From assembly GCA_032719365.1 (NCBI GenBank), contig CM064871.1, positions 62,694,416 to 62,758,415 of the forward strand: DNA of 64,000 nt. Reading direction: 5' to 3'. Shown here piece after piece: positions 21,095 to 38,155 of this stretch (positions are counted from its first letter, which is position 1; each line of letters begins with the position of its first letter). The position numbers and the translations under genes were made by a program. Source of the DNA: Prinsepia uniflora. Lineage: Eukaryota; Streptophyta; Magnoliopsida; Rosales; Rosaceae. A model generated the notes under the pieces. The model was not told where the DNA came from and searched no databases. It saw nothing but the letters and a program-made list of their open reading frames with translations.

Positions 21095-23960
21095 TGACAG
21101 GACCAACCCCGATTATCGCCTCGATAATCGGGAAGCATCCTGCTCCCGTCTGACAATCGGATCCAAAAGACCGGAAAACCAAATAATATTACAACACACC
21201 CATTGTCAGACCAGGGAGATTAAACAAATACAACCGACTATACCTCAAGTCCTTAGTTTCACAGAGCGTAATATTACAAAACAAGTTAAAGAACAAATCC
21301 TACTCTGTGAACTACTACTCCGCAACGAAAAACTTTATGCCTCTGCCTCTGCCTCGGCGCTAGCCCCCGAACTTGTACCACGACCTGGAGGGTAGTTAAA
21401 ACAACAAAGTGTGAGTGGATCAAAACAAAGGTTTACAGAAAACAGTTTAAGGAAATCGGGGTTCGCCCTCCAGTTTTACAACACGTATGCATAACCAAAT
21501 ATTCGAAAATCGCGTATTAAACATTCGAAACCACTTTTTCCAAAACACATAGAAAACATTACAGAAAACCGTCATAACTCATGCAAAATAATTTAATATT
21601 ACCAGAATCCAAAAACCGTCATTTTGAAACATCAATTGCACAAATCAAGTAAAGAGTGAGTCAATAATCACAATTAAGCCGTTGGATCCATCCGAGTCTT
21701 TAAACTCAATATCAGGCCTTCCCGGGATATCAACGAGTCTTTAAACTCAAACATGATCAATAGGCCTCGGGGGTATCACAATAACCAAGTCTTTAAACTC
21801 ACGAGTCTTTAAACTCAATCCGGGTCTTTAAACCCAATTTCCGGGCCCGCCCCCGTCATTAATAAACCGGGTCTTTAAACCCAAAACCAGATCCAACAAT
21901 CAACCGGGTCTTTAAACCCAAAACCGTTTTTAAACACAATAAACCAGGATTCATCATAAACCGTTTTCCAACATCATTCCGAAATCATATCTCGTCATAG
22001 TAGGACTTATGTCCGAATTCACATGCAAATTCCAAAACATGCAATTCCCGAAATTACTTCACAATTATAATCAAAACATCATAAATCTGTAACATGCATA
22101 ATCATATCCAGATACTTCATCAAAACATCATTCATGCATAAGCGAAAACCGTAACCTCGAAATGCGTGAAATACGATGAATATCTCGAAAAGCGTGAAAA
22201 CACGTAAAACCAAAATATCATATCACCATCATAAAATCATATGTGAAACCATAAGATAAATAAGTAAAATAGTCATGCATGCCCGGTTTAGAAATCAAAA
22301 AGTCCACTCACGGTTTTAGGACGCGTCAATCGCGCCCCGTGCGCTCCTCAGTAGCTTCGGAAAAGTCCGGGCCTGTAAAAACGTACAAGAAGGGTTACAA
22401 ACATCCCCAAATAACTCGTGTGATTTTCCCTAATTTTTCCGGATTTTTCCGCGAAATTAAACTTAAGGACCTAAACTTCCGAACTCCCGAAATTATCCCG
22501 AATGACTCCCAATCGACTCGAACTCTAAAGATAAAATGTTAATTAGACTGAAGGGATTAAATCTCATGTTGACCGTGATCAGAGATGACATCACACGCGC
22601 CGTCACGCGCCGCCCAAAGTGGCTGCGCGTGAAGGCCACGCGCCTAGCTACAGTATCTTCTTCCCTACCCGAATAGTCTGATAAACAGGTCTGATACCCG
22701 CGGCTCAACCCGATCAGTCCACCCTCAATTCTCAATCAATTCCTCCCGTTTTCAATCATATTATCTTCTCTAATCCATTAATTATAGGTCTGCATTAACG
22801 ATTACTCTCGACTAACACCAAATCGTCCTCAACACTGGATTTCCTCTGAAACTGAAACTCAAGTTCCCAGCCAACCAGTCCTCCTCCTCCTTCGACTTTT
22901 GCACGGTTGTGCTCGTAGTGACCCCAGAAGTCTAACACGGCCCTCCGTTTCATTCAACAAGCCTCAGGAATTAAATTTGATTTTTCCCTCCAACTGGTTC
23001 TTCTCTTAACTGGAACTCAGGTTCTTGGGCAAACAAGGATCATTCTCCTTCAATTCTTACACGGTCGTGATTCTGCCACTCCCAGAAGACTCCCTAAGTG
23101 TTTAGATTTGTCTCCAGGCCCGTAGAAATTGAACTCTGAGTTTTCCCCCCAAAAACCCGAAAATGTTTTCTCACGGTTTCTCTCAACCTTAGCCCTCACA
23201 CTGATGCACAAATCACCCAACTGAATCCTCTCCTCACTCTCTTACACGGTTGATCGATCAGTGTGGCCAAAAACTCGTGGGAGATCAACTGTGGTCTCTG
23301 AAAATGGGTTTCCCGCAAGCACAGACTCCATGGCCATTTTTAATCCCAGCCGTGCTCTGAGCTCTGATCAAGCCTCCCATGCTGTGCTTCCCACTTCCTC
23401 AATTCACTTAAACAAAGCCCACTCATCAGTCCACTAAGCCATAAACAAATGCACGCACAAAACACAACGGCATGGCCGTGTGCTCTATTTTTCACGGTGG
23501 TGCTACAGTAACCGCCGTGAAATGACCAAAATGCCCCTCTGTGCAATAATTACCAAAATGCCCTCCAACTTCCGTGACCCGTAACTCGGTCACCCGATGT
23601 CCGTTTCACGCGTGCCGCCTGTCGTTGTACTCAGGGCATCGAGACGAATCTAAGGGTCTTCGAGTCATGTGGACATCAATTGTCCATCAAAAAATCAACT
23701 TTTTCCCCATATATCGTCCAAATTATGATTATGCCCCTGGATTTCCGAACGTCATAACTTTCACCATGTTCGTCCGTTTCGGATGTGCCGCCTGTCTATG
23801 AACTCGTGACGTCCCGAACTACGTCACGGTCATCGGTAAATATCTGTTTAACCCTACAATCAAAAAGTCAATGATTTGACCACACGAATCACAAGGGTAA
23901 AAACGTCATTTTATTCAATATTTTACAAAATTACATTTTCCGAATTTCCGAGGCGATACA
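21095..23960 (-). repeat. 5' LTR of the chromovirus (right copy)
   Basis: On the plus strand it begins TGACAGGACCAACC and ends GAGGCGATACA, followed by the GTAGC duplication. It pairs with 13798-16809 with a few per cent divergence by eye. A gap of about 150 bp at the point after 22815 has TCG at both ends of the missing segment in the other copy. This LTR would drive transcription on the minus strand. Confidence 0.93.
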
Positions 23961-24904
23961 GTAGCTTACGGAATGATGGTTGCGGACTCGGATCTGGAAA
24001 GAAAATGGATATGAGTTCTGGATTTGGGTTCGGAATGACGGTTCTGGACGCCGGAAGGGCTTCGGGCCGGTGATTTCGGATTCAGGTTTTGATGTGGATT
24101 GAGAAATGGTTTTGGATTGGATTTGCTGGATCTGGTTATTGAGTTTAAAGACCTGGATATTGTGATTGACGGGGGACGGGCCCGGATTGGGTTTAAAGAC
24201 CTGGATTGAGTTTAAAGACTCGGGAGTTTAAAGACTCGGATATATTGATATTTCCCTCGTAGGCCTGTTGAGTTTAAAGACTCGGATTATTGAGGCCTGG
24301 TTACTGAGTTTAAAGACTCGGGAGTTTAAAGACTCGGATAGATCCAGCAGGTTCGATGGATGAGAATGTGGCTTTAAATGTGTTTGGATTTCACTGAGAA
24401 TTGATGATAATGGTTTTTTCCGATGTTTTGGGCAGTGGCCCGGATGAAATGGTTTTCGGTGATTTTAAGCTGAGGCCCGGGATTTGAGAAAAAGGAAAAA
24501 TGTGTTTGATTTTTCGTACATGGTTTTGTGATATGAAATTGATATGCATGCATTAGTCTTTAAAACGAAGGGTATAACTGTATGTGTTTTCTGATAACTG
24601 TTTTTAAACTTAAACTTTATTTTTGTCCACTCACAGTATTTTCGTGTTTTCGATACCCTCCAGGTTGATACGGTGCGGGCTGTTGGTTGAGAGACGGAAA
24701 CATCACATGGACGTTCCACAGTAGACTCTGCGCACTCTGGGAAGTTCGGAAGTTGTAGAGAGGGTCGGACCGGAACTCCCTTGTCCGACTTACGTGTCAC
24801 ACGGAGGTTAGATGTATGTTTGGATCTCGTGTCATGCGTAAGTTAGACGGGAGCGGGGTTTAGCCCTTAATCCCGGGGGATTAGGGGTGGGCCCTGACAC
24901 ACAA

Positions 24905-25144
24905 AGTACATAAATATCATGAAGGATATTGGTAAGAGTACCATTATTACCCTTCTTGCATATCAACTGAAAAAATTGTAGTGAGTAGGATTCCACGATC
25001 ATAGTAGTATGGTCAGCCGTCACATATACCTCCAAACCTGAACGAATAGCCAAAGCTTCCGCCTGAAGAGCCGACGAGCATGCGAGCATACCAGCATCCC
25101 TGTCCCCTTTCGAAGGAGCCTAGCCATGATCGTAGAACCCAGCC
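24905..25144 (-). pseudogene. LINE ORF2 middle of RNase H
   Basis: Between the two LTR insertions the minus strand reads ACSSALQAEALAIRSGLEV, a typical plant LINE RNase H (RVT_3) segment. It joins 27819 onward on its N-terminal side and 11702 on its C-terminal side. Confidence 0.8.
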
Positions 25145-27813
25145 TGACACGACCCACCCCTAATCCCCCTGGATTAAGGGATAAGTCATGCTCCCGTCTA
25201 ACCTGCAGGCGACACAAAGGCTAAACACCCGTTCAACCCCCGTGGAACACACAAGTCAGACAAGGGATACCCAGGTCAACGGTCTGAAAACCAATTTCAG
25301 TTAACCAGAGTGTGCAGAATTACTGTGGATCGCATATGTGATGTCTCCGTCTCACTAAACAATCTGGAGGGTATCGAAAACAGAAAAGACTGTGAGTGGA
25401 CAAAAATAAAGTATAAGTTTAGAAAACATTTATAAGAAAAAATATTTATACCCTCCACGTAAAACCAATGCATGCATTCAAAAACCATTTAGTTCCAAGA
25501 TCAGAAAACCGTTTATGAAAACCAGAAATCATTTCTTTTATCAAATTCGGTTTCTTAAATCCCGGGCCTCAGCCCCAACCATCAAAATCCATATCATTCG
25601 GGTCACAGCCTAAAACATCTGAAAACCATTGGAAAACCATCAGTGTAAAACATAAATCCAAAATCATTTAAAACACATTTCCATAAATCGAACCTGCTGG
25701 ATCTATCCGAGTCTTTAAACTCAACATGCCTCAATATCAATCCGAGTCTTTAAACTCCTGAGTCTTTAAACTCAATAGGCCTACGGGGGAAATCACAATA
25801 TTCGAGTCTTCAAACTCCCATGTCTTAAAACTCACCGAGTCTTTAAACCCAAAATCACATATCCGGGCCCCCTCCGTCACATATCATATCCGGGTCTTTA
25901 AACCCAATAACCAGATCTAGCAAATCCAATTCAAAACTATTTTATCAAATCTAAATCCATAAATCCATTTCCAAATCTGAATCCAAAATCACTATTCTGA
26001 ATCCCAATCCGAATCCGAAATCATCATTCTGAATCCAAATCCAGAAATCACGTTTATCGAAATCACTTTTCTAAATCCATTTATAAACCATTGAAATCAA
26101 ATCATAATTCAAATCCCAAAATCATAGTATCGAAACCATCATCAAATCAAAGCATAAAACCATAATCTTGTAAAACTTGTAAATACGTAAAATATCTCGA
26201 AATACGTGCAAATCATAAATAAGAGATATCACAATCATAAACATAGAAATCACGTATAGAAAACATATATAACATTTATGCATGTATCATAATTTAGAAA
26301 GCAAATTCCACTCACAGACCATCCTCGATGCCGCCTCGATATGCGTGCAATTACGCTTTCGCGGCTAATCCGATATCATCGAACTTCCCAAACTTGTCCA
26401 TGTCACATTCTAAGGTCACTAACTACTTCAATATGCTTCTACTAAATCCCCATAATTTTCCCAAATTTTTTACTATTTTTAAACGCGATCCTAAACCTTC
26501 GGACATCCTGAATCATATCGAAACGATGTCCGATCGACTCGAAACCAGTCCCAAAATGTTCGTTACATCGAATACTTAAAAAGTCATGTTGAACACTTCC
26601 ACAAGAAAAATGCCACGTGCCCTCACGCGCCGCCCAAAGGGGTTGCGCATGAAAGCCACGCGCCGCACTGTTCATCGTCTTCAACCTCTCGATTGACCGG
26701 TTTTGACCGGTTCAGACCAGCCCGGTCCAACCGAACCTGTGTTCTCGATTTTCATCCATTTTTTATCCATTTCATTCTACAGTTTCATCTAGTGATTTCC
26801 TACACATCTACGTTTTCACAACTCGAAAATCAGGTATGTAAGGTACCTTCCAAACCGAGATCACATGCCCAGTTTTTCCTCCTCTGTGTTCTCATGACTC
26901 CGGCCACCACAGACTGCCTCAGGCCACGAAATTGGTCCCAATCGACTCCCATGACCTCCAGAACCATGTTCCAAGCATTAGAATCATGTAACAACTACTA
27001 AAAGTCAAGTTTCCATTTTCGAACCAGAACTTACCAGCTCATGGATTCCACGGCCACCGTCCATGATGGCACATCACGAAGGCACCATCACACTCTTCGC
27101 ACCACCCACGTTTTTTCTTGTTCACAACACACTAGCAAAGGATGAAGTTTTGAGGAGCTTTGACGGATTGGTTCTTCACGGTTTCACAAATACTCTGTTT
27201 TCACTCTCACCGTCCACTTCCACCGTCGTGATCACCACCATGAGCATGCCATCATCTTCTCTTAGTTCCATTCACTCTTCACAAGCAAAGAAGGGAGATC
27301 AAAGGGGTTTGTAGGGATTGTTTCTCACGGGTTCACTCACACACAAAATTGACTCTGTTTTTCTCTGTTTTCCACTCAACCCGTGCACACACACATCACT
27401 CTGATGTTAAAACCAAATTAAGGCGGTGAAAGAGGCTTCCACAGCCTTCCAGTAAGAGACAAGTGTCCTAAAACCATCGGGCACAACTCCCAAGGAAACA
27501 TAAATGACCAAACTGCCCTTTAGGCCAAATTACCAAAATACCCCTCAACTTCCGAACGTCATAAGTTCTTCCTCGAATGTTGGAACCAGACGTATCGCCT
27601 TTCCACGGACTCGTGGTGTCTCTAACTACGTCACAGTCGTCGGCCAAAGTCCATTTGACCATCCGAATCAAAAGTCAATGTTTCGCCCAATTCTAGGGGC
27701 AAAACAATCATTTCGCATCGTCCGTCCGAAATCACCCAACTAATCACCGATTACTCTCACTAATCCGTCATTAATCACTAATCTAATCCCGAAATTCGAA
27801 ACAGGTCATTACA
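25145..27813 (-). mobile_element. Solo LTR inserted in the LINE
   Basis: On the plus strand it begins TGACACGACCCACCCC and ends ACAGGTCATTACA. The flanks are CAGCC (25140-25144) and CAGTC (27814-27818), a 5-bp duplication with one C-to-T change. It contains arms CTGTGAGTGGA (from 25390) and TCCACTCACAG (26307-26317), RY-like motifs near 25463 and 26280, and a TTTAAA palindrome array at about 25705-25910. No coding. Confidence 0.88.
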
Positions 27814-27818
27814 CAGTC

Positions 27819-30800
27819 GTAAGCCCCTCTATGCGTGCCTTTAGACTAAGCTCTATCACAATTGAGTTTGAGGACTCCGGGGGTGGGTTGTTGCTAACCT
27901 TGGACCTGCACACTCAGGCAAGGCCATGCTCTTTCACCTATAACCACCTCACCAACCACGATCCTCTCATTTATTTCCTTAGAGAACTCGGACATCTGTC
28001 GAAAAAACATATCAAGAGCTGTGGCAGGAGACTCTAAAGTATTCTTAAAGCACTGCTCATTACGTGCTTTCCAAATCCACCAACAACCAAAGGTAATCTT
28101 TTGGAAGATATTCCCTACATCCTCTTTGCTACCATATTTGACTTCTAGAGCTTGCCAACAGTCATGAAATGAAACGCCCTGGAAGGTATCGGTCACCAGT
28201 TAGAGCGATCCTCCATACCAGAAAGTTTGAGCAAACTGACAAGTGAAAAAGAGGTGGGACTCTAACGTCTCCTCATCTCCACACAACGGGCACATCGTCT
28301 CCACATTTACTCGTTGATGGGCCAAATTCCGATGGGTAGTAATATATCCACGGAAACAAGTCCAAATAAAATGCTTCATTTTGTGTGGCACGTTCAGGCT
28401 CCAAATGTGTTTTCAGATTCGTTGTTTCCCACTGACCGTACTAGTCTCCCATCTACCTCTTCCAAACAACTCACCATTACGACACAGCTCCGTAGCCAAT
28501 AAATACCCATAGTGAACATTATCTTGACCATTCATGGGGAAGTGACAAACATAACGGTTACTTACTCAACATAATAGAACAAATGACATTGATGTCCTCC
28601 TCATCAAACAAACTCGCCACCAGGCTACACAACCATGTATGACTAATAGGGCAAATCAACTCTTTAACCAAATATGGAAGGTTTGGATTAAGGGATTTTA
28701 ACTTGAAGGGCCGGCCAATTGGAAGCTATGGATCCAACCGAGTGTGAATTAGGGATCCATCACCTACATGCCAACGAAGGCCCGATTTCAGGATACGCAA
28801 CCCCTTCAAGATGCCTTCCAACCCCATGAGGACCCACCACTTCTTTAGCTTCCAGAATTGTAGTCTTATGGTCCTTTACTAGTAACAACCTAGCCAGTAA
28901 GGAGGACGGTTGATCCAATAACCTCCACCCTATTTTGGAAAGCATGGCTAAGTTGAAGACCCTAATGTCTTGGTCCTCCAGCATCTTTTGAAACTGTGAG
29001 TCTCTCCCAAGCAGCCCAATGCATACCACGCTGTAGTTTTTGCTTACCCCACCAATAATGGGCCAATATCCGCTCGATATCCTTGCAAACCCCCACTGGA
29101 AGTTGGAAGTATGACATAGCATAATTAGGAAGAGCCAGAGCAATGGACTTAACAAGAACCTCCTTTCTAGCCTTGGAAAGAAGCTGTTCGGACCAACCTA
29201 GGGCCTTCGCCTCCACTCTATTGCGAATATCTTTAAAAAAAAACTTCTTTGAAGCCCCAAATTCGGCTAGAAGCCCAGATATTTTCCAAACTCCCCTTTC
29301 ACACTGACTCCTAGCTCCTAACAATCTGGTCCTGCAAAAGAGGAAGATAATCAGCACTGAACACCACAGAACTCTTCTCAAAGTTTATCTTCTGGCCAGA
29401 GCACAACTCATACAGTTGCAATATCTCCTTCGAACACACTGCCCCCACCACAATAGCTTTAGAAAATAGGACTGAGTCATCTGCAAAAAATAAGTGGGTG
29501 ACACAGAAAGCACTAGGTGCAACCGGGATACCCCAAAGGGCTCCTACCTCAGTCTTCATACGGATAAGAGCTGATAAGCCTTCTACACATAGAACAAAAA
29601 TAAAAGGAGATAGGGGGTCACCTTGCCTTAGGCCTTTGGAGGGCCGGAATACATCAGTAGAGGATCCATTCATAAGGGCACTGAACGACTTCATAGTGAA
29701 ACATTCTTTGATCCATTGACAGAAAACTAGATGAAAGCCCAGCCTTACCATAACCTCCAAGAGGAAATCCCACTCCACTCTATCATAGACCTTCGACATA
29801 TCCAATTTAAACATCATATCCTCACCATCTTTACCCTGTTTCTTTCCAATCGTATGCAACAACTCATGGACCACAAGAACATTGTCCGTAATTTGTCGAC
29901 CAGACACAAAAACACTGAGAATCACTAATCACCTCCCCCATCAAACCATTCATTTGATTGGTAAGGATCTTGGCAATAATTTTATAAATGACATTGCATA
30001 ATGAAATAGGACGAAATTGTGTCATGTTCATCGGGCTAGAAACCTTAGGGATTAAAGCCAAGTATGTGAAAGTAAACTGCCTCAGTATATATCCAGTCTG
30101 AAAGAAATGCAAAACAACATGGATTACCTCATTTCCAATTAGGCCTCAATGCTTAAGGTAGAAGCTCGCATTAAATCCATCAGGGCCCGGGGATTTTGTA
30201 GGATGAATCTGCACAAGTGCTATCCGAACCTCCTCATGTGTGACTGGTCGAATCAATGTTGCATTTTCTAAGTTAGAAACCCTCATATCGATGTAGTTTG
30301 TGACTGTTTGTCTAGAATTGGGAGGGTAGTGAGGTTGTGAAAAGGTCCTGAAAAAAACTATTAGCAATCACCCCCAAATCCTCCTCCCTGTCTGTCCAAA
30401 TTCCCTCACCATTGTATAGACACTGGATACGATTAAACCGTCGTCGCTTCACAGTTTTAGCATGGAAAAATCTAGTAATTTTATCCCCCTCATTCAACCA
30501 GTGCACCCCTGACTGCAACTTCCAATAAATTTCCTCATCCGTCAAGGCTTTCTTAAGTTCTTTCTCCAACCTCTTCACCTGTGAGCCATCAAAACACACG
30601 GCTTGGTAACATCCAGCGAGCTGGTCCTTTAACTTTTTTATCAGCTTATGGGAGTTGCAACCTTCCTTTCTTTTCCAATGCACCAAACCTTTACGGACCC
30701 ATTTCAGTTTCTCAAAACATTTTGGCTTGGAGAGCCATTCCTATCCACCATCCACTCCCTTTGAACAACATCTCCACACGCCTCCACCTTGTTCCACCGC

Positions 30801-31533
30801 GGATCATAAATAAACCGTCCCCATTTCCTTCTGGCACCACGCATCTTGTCAAGAGCAAGCATGGAATGATCGGACCCTGATAGCAAACTGTGGGTAACCT
30901 GTGCCTGAGGGTAGAATGACATCCATGTCTCAGATGCTAGGCCACGATCCAATCTCTCTTGTACAAATCCAGTATCTCGTTTGTTCCTCCTGGTGAATGG
31001 GTGCCCAGTAAAGCCCAAGTCTAGGAGCCTCCCATCCGCCACAAAATTTCGAAAGGCACTCATACTTGCCACTGAGCGAGGATTGCCTCCTTTCTCCCAA
31101 CATCAAGAATATCATTGAAGTCCCCCAACAGTAAACAAAGATTAGACTCCCTTTCAAGTCATTGCCTTAGAGTGTCATATTACCTCAATCTGATACTATC
31201 ATTTGTACTGGCATAAATAAAAAATAATCTCCACTTAGTGCCCATTTCATCATCATTAACAAGGACCTCAATAAAAAATTCAGCATATTTAATTAACTCA
31301 ACCTGCCCTGCAATTTTCCAGAACACACACATACCCTCACTAAGCCCCCGAGGTTCCACAGCATGCATAAAATCCATCCCTAAACGCCTTTTCAAGTATT
31401 GAAATTGAGAACTTTTATTTTTGGTTTCCGAGAGGACAATAATACCCGGTTGAAGCAATCTATTCTGCTCACCCAGATTGTGAACAGTCAAGACACCACT
31501 AATGCCCTGACAATTCCAACAAAGTATCCTCAT
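27819..31533 (-). pseudogene. LINE ORF2: endonuclease, reverse transcriptase, zinc region
   Basis: The frame opens with MRILCWNCQG at 31533, the usual start of a plant L1 endonuclease. It runs through SETKNK and, near 31060-30990, the endonuclease end with FTGHPFTRRN and ERLDRGLA. A coiled linker follows, then reverse transcriptase: KSPGPDGFNASFY at about 30170, ALIPKVSSP and FRPISLCNVIYKI at about 30030, KLDMSKVYDRVEW at about 29790, GLRQGDPLSPFIF at about 29610, and catalytic FADD at 29475-29486. The zf-RVT segment (FIWTCFRGYITTHRNL, CPLCGDEETLESHLF) is at 28200-28391 and RNase H begins near 27900. Several frame changes and stops (for example near 31160, 30690, 30130 and 29930) make it non-functional. 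The enzyme would have nicked DNA and reverse-transcribed its own RNA at the target. Confidence 0.9.
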
Positions 31534-32383
31534 CTCAACTATAACTCGTAGGGAGAGGTGTCCAAAACGCCCCTCTCTTAAGAGAGAAGCCTATCCCATA
31601 GAAACCAACCCAACTAATTAAGACAAACCACAATCTCCAACTAGTTTTCACAAACCCAACCTCATAAACTCAAATAATCAAAATTAACCAGAAGCCTGAT
31701 AGTACTTGATACCTCATGTTAATTACCATTATTATTCTAACACACCAGAGCATTGTGTTGTCACGGTTGGGAAAAAATGGCAATTCTTTGGGACATATAA
31801 TCAACTGGGAAGAACCAAGTAATCGGGATTTGAAGGGACCACCAATAGAGACTTCATCTTTAGACCACAACAATAGACAATTTATCAAACAAAGAGATAT
31901 CTTTATCAATGGAACCTGTGTGTTAGATCTGAGAGAGATTGGCAATTCTAGGTATTTGAGATGTTCCAAAGTTGTAAGCAGTGGCAGACGAGGCTGAATC
32001 CAAGAGCCCAGAGAATGTGACACGAATCACAGAACCGTCCATACCGGTGGCACCCAACCCACCTCTCCTCCAACATACAGAAACAGAACGAGGGAAGGGT
32101 AAGTCTCCCTACCTGTCAAGACTGGTCTCCCATGACCTAGGAGTAATTTGGTCCATCCCCAGCTTGCCAATCGCACAGAAGTTGCAAAAGATCAGCAGGA
32201 AAGGGAGGACTCTCACGAGGGAAAGAGCGGCGCAAGAAAACGCAGGGGATGTTTGCTCTCACAGAGGAGAGGGAGGACTCTTACTAGGGAGAGAGCGGCG
32301 CACAAATTGGATGCCATTCTAAAAAAGAAGATGAAAAAACAAATACCCAGATTTTCTTTTGTTAACCTGAAAATAAAAATTAA
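31534..32383 (-). other. LINE 5' region without recognised ORF1
   Basis: This is the part upstream of the endonuclease start up to the right target duplication. Open frames here are short and none shows the zinc knuckle or RNA-binding domain of plant LINE ORF1, so ORF1 is decayed or was lost by 5' truncation. A purine-rich segment of about 60 bp is repeated (GGGAGGACTCTCACGAGGGA at 32200-32219 and a close copy near 32270). Confidence 0.5.
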
Positions 32384-32390
32384 TTATTTT

Positions 32391-32440
32391 CTTTAATTTG
32401 TTGAATGTCCAAAACTTGTGATTCATTCACCTTATCAAAA
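32391..32440. repeat. Right target site duplication of the LINE
   Basis: Matches 11437-11486 over 50 bases at about 84% by eye. It lies next to the 5' end of the minus-strand LINE. Confidence 0.75.
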
Positions 32441-33775
32441 TGGGAGGAAGATAGGAGAAGGGAGAAAAAATTTCAGATTTCGAGACGAATTTTTACGGCC
32501 TCCTCCATCCCAAGTGACCTCTCTTTTAATTTATCTGTGTTGACTAAAAGATATACATAGTACATTTTTAGAAACAAATTTTTGAGTGTTGTCATGTGGC
32601 TTTTTTCATCAATTTCCCAATTTATTTTCTATTTTTCGGGAGCAACAAGGGAGTCCCGGTGCTCAGTGACAATTTAAAGTGAAGAATACATTAAAGAGGG
32701 GGAGTTTGATTTGATTTGATATTGCCGCGAACAGATGAACTAAAGAACAAAAGAGATGGGTGTCTGCTGACGGGCGACGTGAAACCACTGATGCCAACAA
32801 TGAACTCTAAGGACACGTGTATAATAACATGCACGGGGTTCATTCAAATCAGGCCACATCCACAAAATTAGACTATTTTCAGTAATAATATATGAGTAAC
32901 GTGTTACGTGTAAGTGGAGGATGTCTCCCACGAGGACCTAGAGTGTGCTTGCTGCCTTGCTCAATCACGTAGTCTTCCGAATCTTCTACTGGGTCAGTTA
33001 CTTTGGAAATCACAGTATCAACAACTTGCCACCTTGTAGTTATACATACATGAACTCCCACAATGGAATTCAAAAGATAGTGACAAAGTTTGCAACAATA
33101 TCTTTCCTAGCAATCATTTTGACGACCAAAGCTCCATTAATCGTAATAAACATGAAACAATACGCTCTATATACTCCAAAAAAAATGGCGGTCCAATGCA
33201 CTGTGTAACTGTAAATGAGATGCAAGTATGCAACCGGCTAAAATAAACCCAAAAACTTAACCTTGTGTCATTGTGTCTCTTTAGAAAGTTTCATCCTATT
33301 TTTCAGTCACACAATGTATCGAGCACCACGATTTTGAAGAAAAGAGTAATCATGGATAATGCTGAAGACTCAAAAGGGTGCGTGTTTGTAACAAAATGGA
33401 TTACAGGTAACGAAATTCTTTTGAAAAGGACAATCAGCTGTATAACGATATAGTAATTAAGAGAGCTCAAGTCATCAACAATACCAAGAAAGATATAGTT
33501 GCCCACATTAGGGGCAATATCAAAAGGAAAGAACCGGATCATATGTCAAAAGGAAATCCAATGAAACATAACAAACATGCAGACATCTCGTGAGCAATTA
33601 GGTAAAGAACTTTCAGATCAACACTAACTGTAACCTCTCAAGACTCAAGAACAAAGGTTGAGTGCAACAAGCCGGCATGAATACTTGCAAGATGAATGAA
33701 TATCCTATACAAAAAATAAGGCAAATATCAAAATATGTAGCCAGGAGGAAGGGATGGCCATCTTATCTCGAACCA
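32441..33775. other. Intergenic region downstream of the pyruvate dehydrogenase gene
   Basis: No recognised gene or repeat. It holds an exon-like minus-strand frame near 32879-33073, listed separately. The rest is AT-rich. Confidence 0.45.
32890..33045 (-). other. Exon-like open frame of unknown identity
   Basis: On the minus strand this reads a hydrophilic, protein-like stretch (VVDTVISKVTDPVEDSEDY, then VIEQGSKHTLGPRGRHPP). An AG lies just before GTGGCAAGTT, as at an acceptor. Composition looks more like coding DNA than its surroundings, but no family was recognised and no partner exon found. It may be a fragment of an old gene, or chance. Confidence 0.25.
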
Positions 33776-33781
33776 TTTATT
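33776..33781 (-). terminator. Candidate polyadenylation signal of the E1-alpha gene
   Basis: TTTATT on the plus strand is AATAAA on the minus strand, about 115 bases after the stop codon at 33897. The distance is normal for a plant 3' UTR. The real cleavage site is not visible. Confidence 0.45.
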
Positions 33782-33896
33782 GTTTTTGTTTTCTTTTCCG
33801 GGAAATTGGAAGGTGCCGTTCATTTATGAGAACAGGACCCTTCAGGGTTGAGGGAGGGAAATAGTCATTGGTCATCAGCAATGTTCCGCTTTAGAT

Positions 33897-38155
<4,259 letters not shown>

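Larger units (their letters stand above)
13798..23960 (-). mobile_element. Full-length Ty3/gypsy chromovirus (Tekay/Del-like), inactivated
   Basis: A complete 10.2-kb element in minus orientation, with perfect GTAGC duplications at 13793-13797 and 23961-23965. LTRs are 21095-23960 (5') and 13798-16809 (3'). In minus-strand order the inside has a primer binding site, gag with zinc knuckle, protease, reverse transcriptase, RNase H, integrase with an HHCC zinc region and DDE core, and a C-terminal chromodomain. The chromodomain and long LTRs indicate the Tekay/Del chromoviruses, whose chromodomain is thought to guide insertion into heterochromatin. Gag and protease carry stops, and RT is shifted and partly deleted. 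Only the last 613 codons (RNase H to chromodomain) remain open. Confidence 0.95.
11708..24899 (+). mobile_element. Solo LTR, itself split by a full-length retrotransposon
   Basis: Starts TGTAACGACCCGTCCCGG and ends GGGCCCTGACA, flanked by perfect CACAA duplications (11703-11707 and 24900-24904). The LTR is in two parts, 11708-13797 and 23966-24899, about 3.02 kb when the nested element and one copy of its duplication are discounted. The matching 12-bp arms CTGTGAGTGGAC (13394-13405) and GTCCACTCACAG (24625-24636) now lie on opposite sides of the nested element. RY motifs are at 13424-13433 and 24544-24553. Its left part has two tandem copies of a unit of about 190 bp (around 11815-12000 and 12010-12200). 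Confidence 0.93.
11487..32383 (-). mobile_element. L1-type LINE, split by two LTR insertions
   Basis: Reading leftwards the pieces are 32383-27819, 25144-24905 and 11702-11487. Between them lie the solo LTR 25145-27813 and the solo LTR 11708-24899 with its nested element. Removing these leaves about 5 kb. In order the LINE holds a 5' region, an endonuclease, a reverse transcriptase, a zf-RVT zinc region and an RNase H domain, then an 8-base poly(A) remnant. The RNase H frame runs logically across both insertion points, which shows the three pieces were once continuous. A decayed duplication of about 50 bp at 11437-11486 and 32391-32440 marks the insertion. Stops and frameshifts make it dead. 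A separate ORF1 (nucleic-acid-binding protein) could not be recognised. Confidence 0.88.

Noticed and set aside
31981..32322. 113-codon plus-strand frame with a hydrophilic start
   Set aside because: It lies in the LINE 5' region, overlaps another frame of similar length, and shows no domain or gene context.
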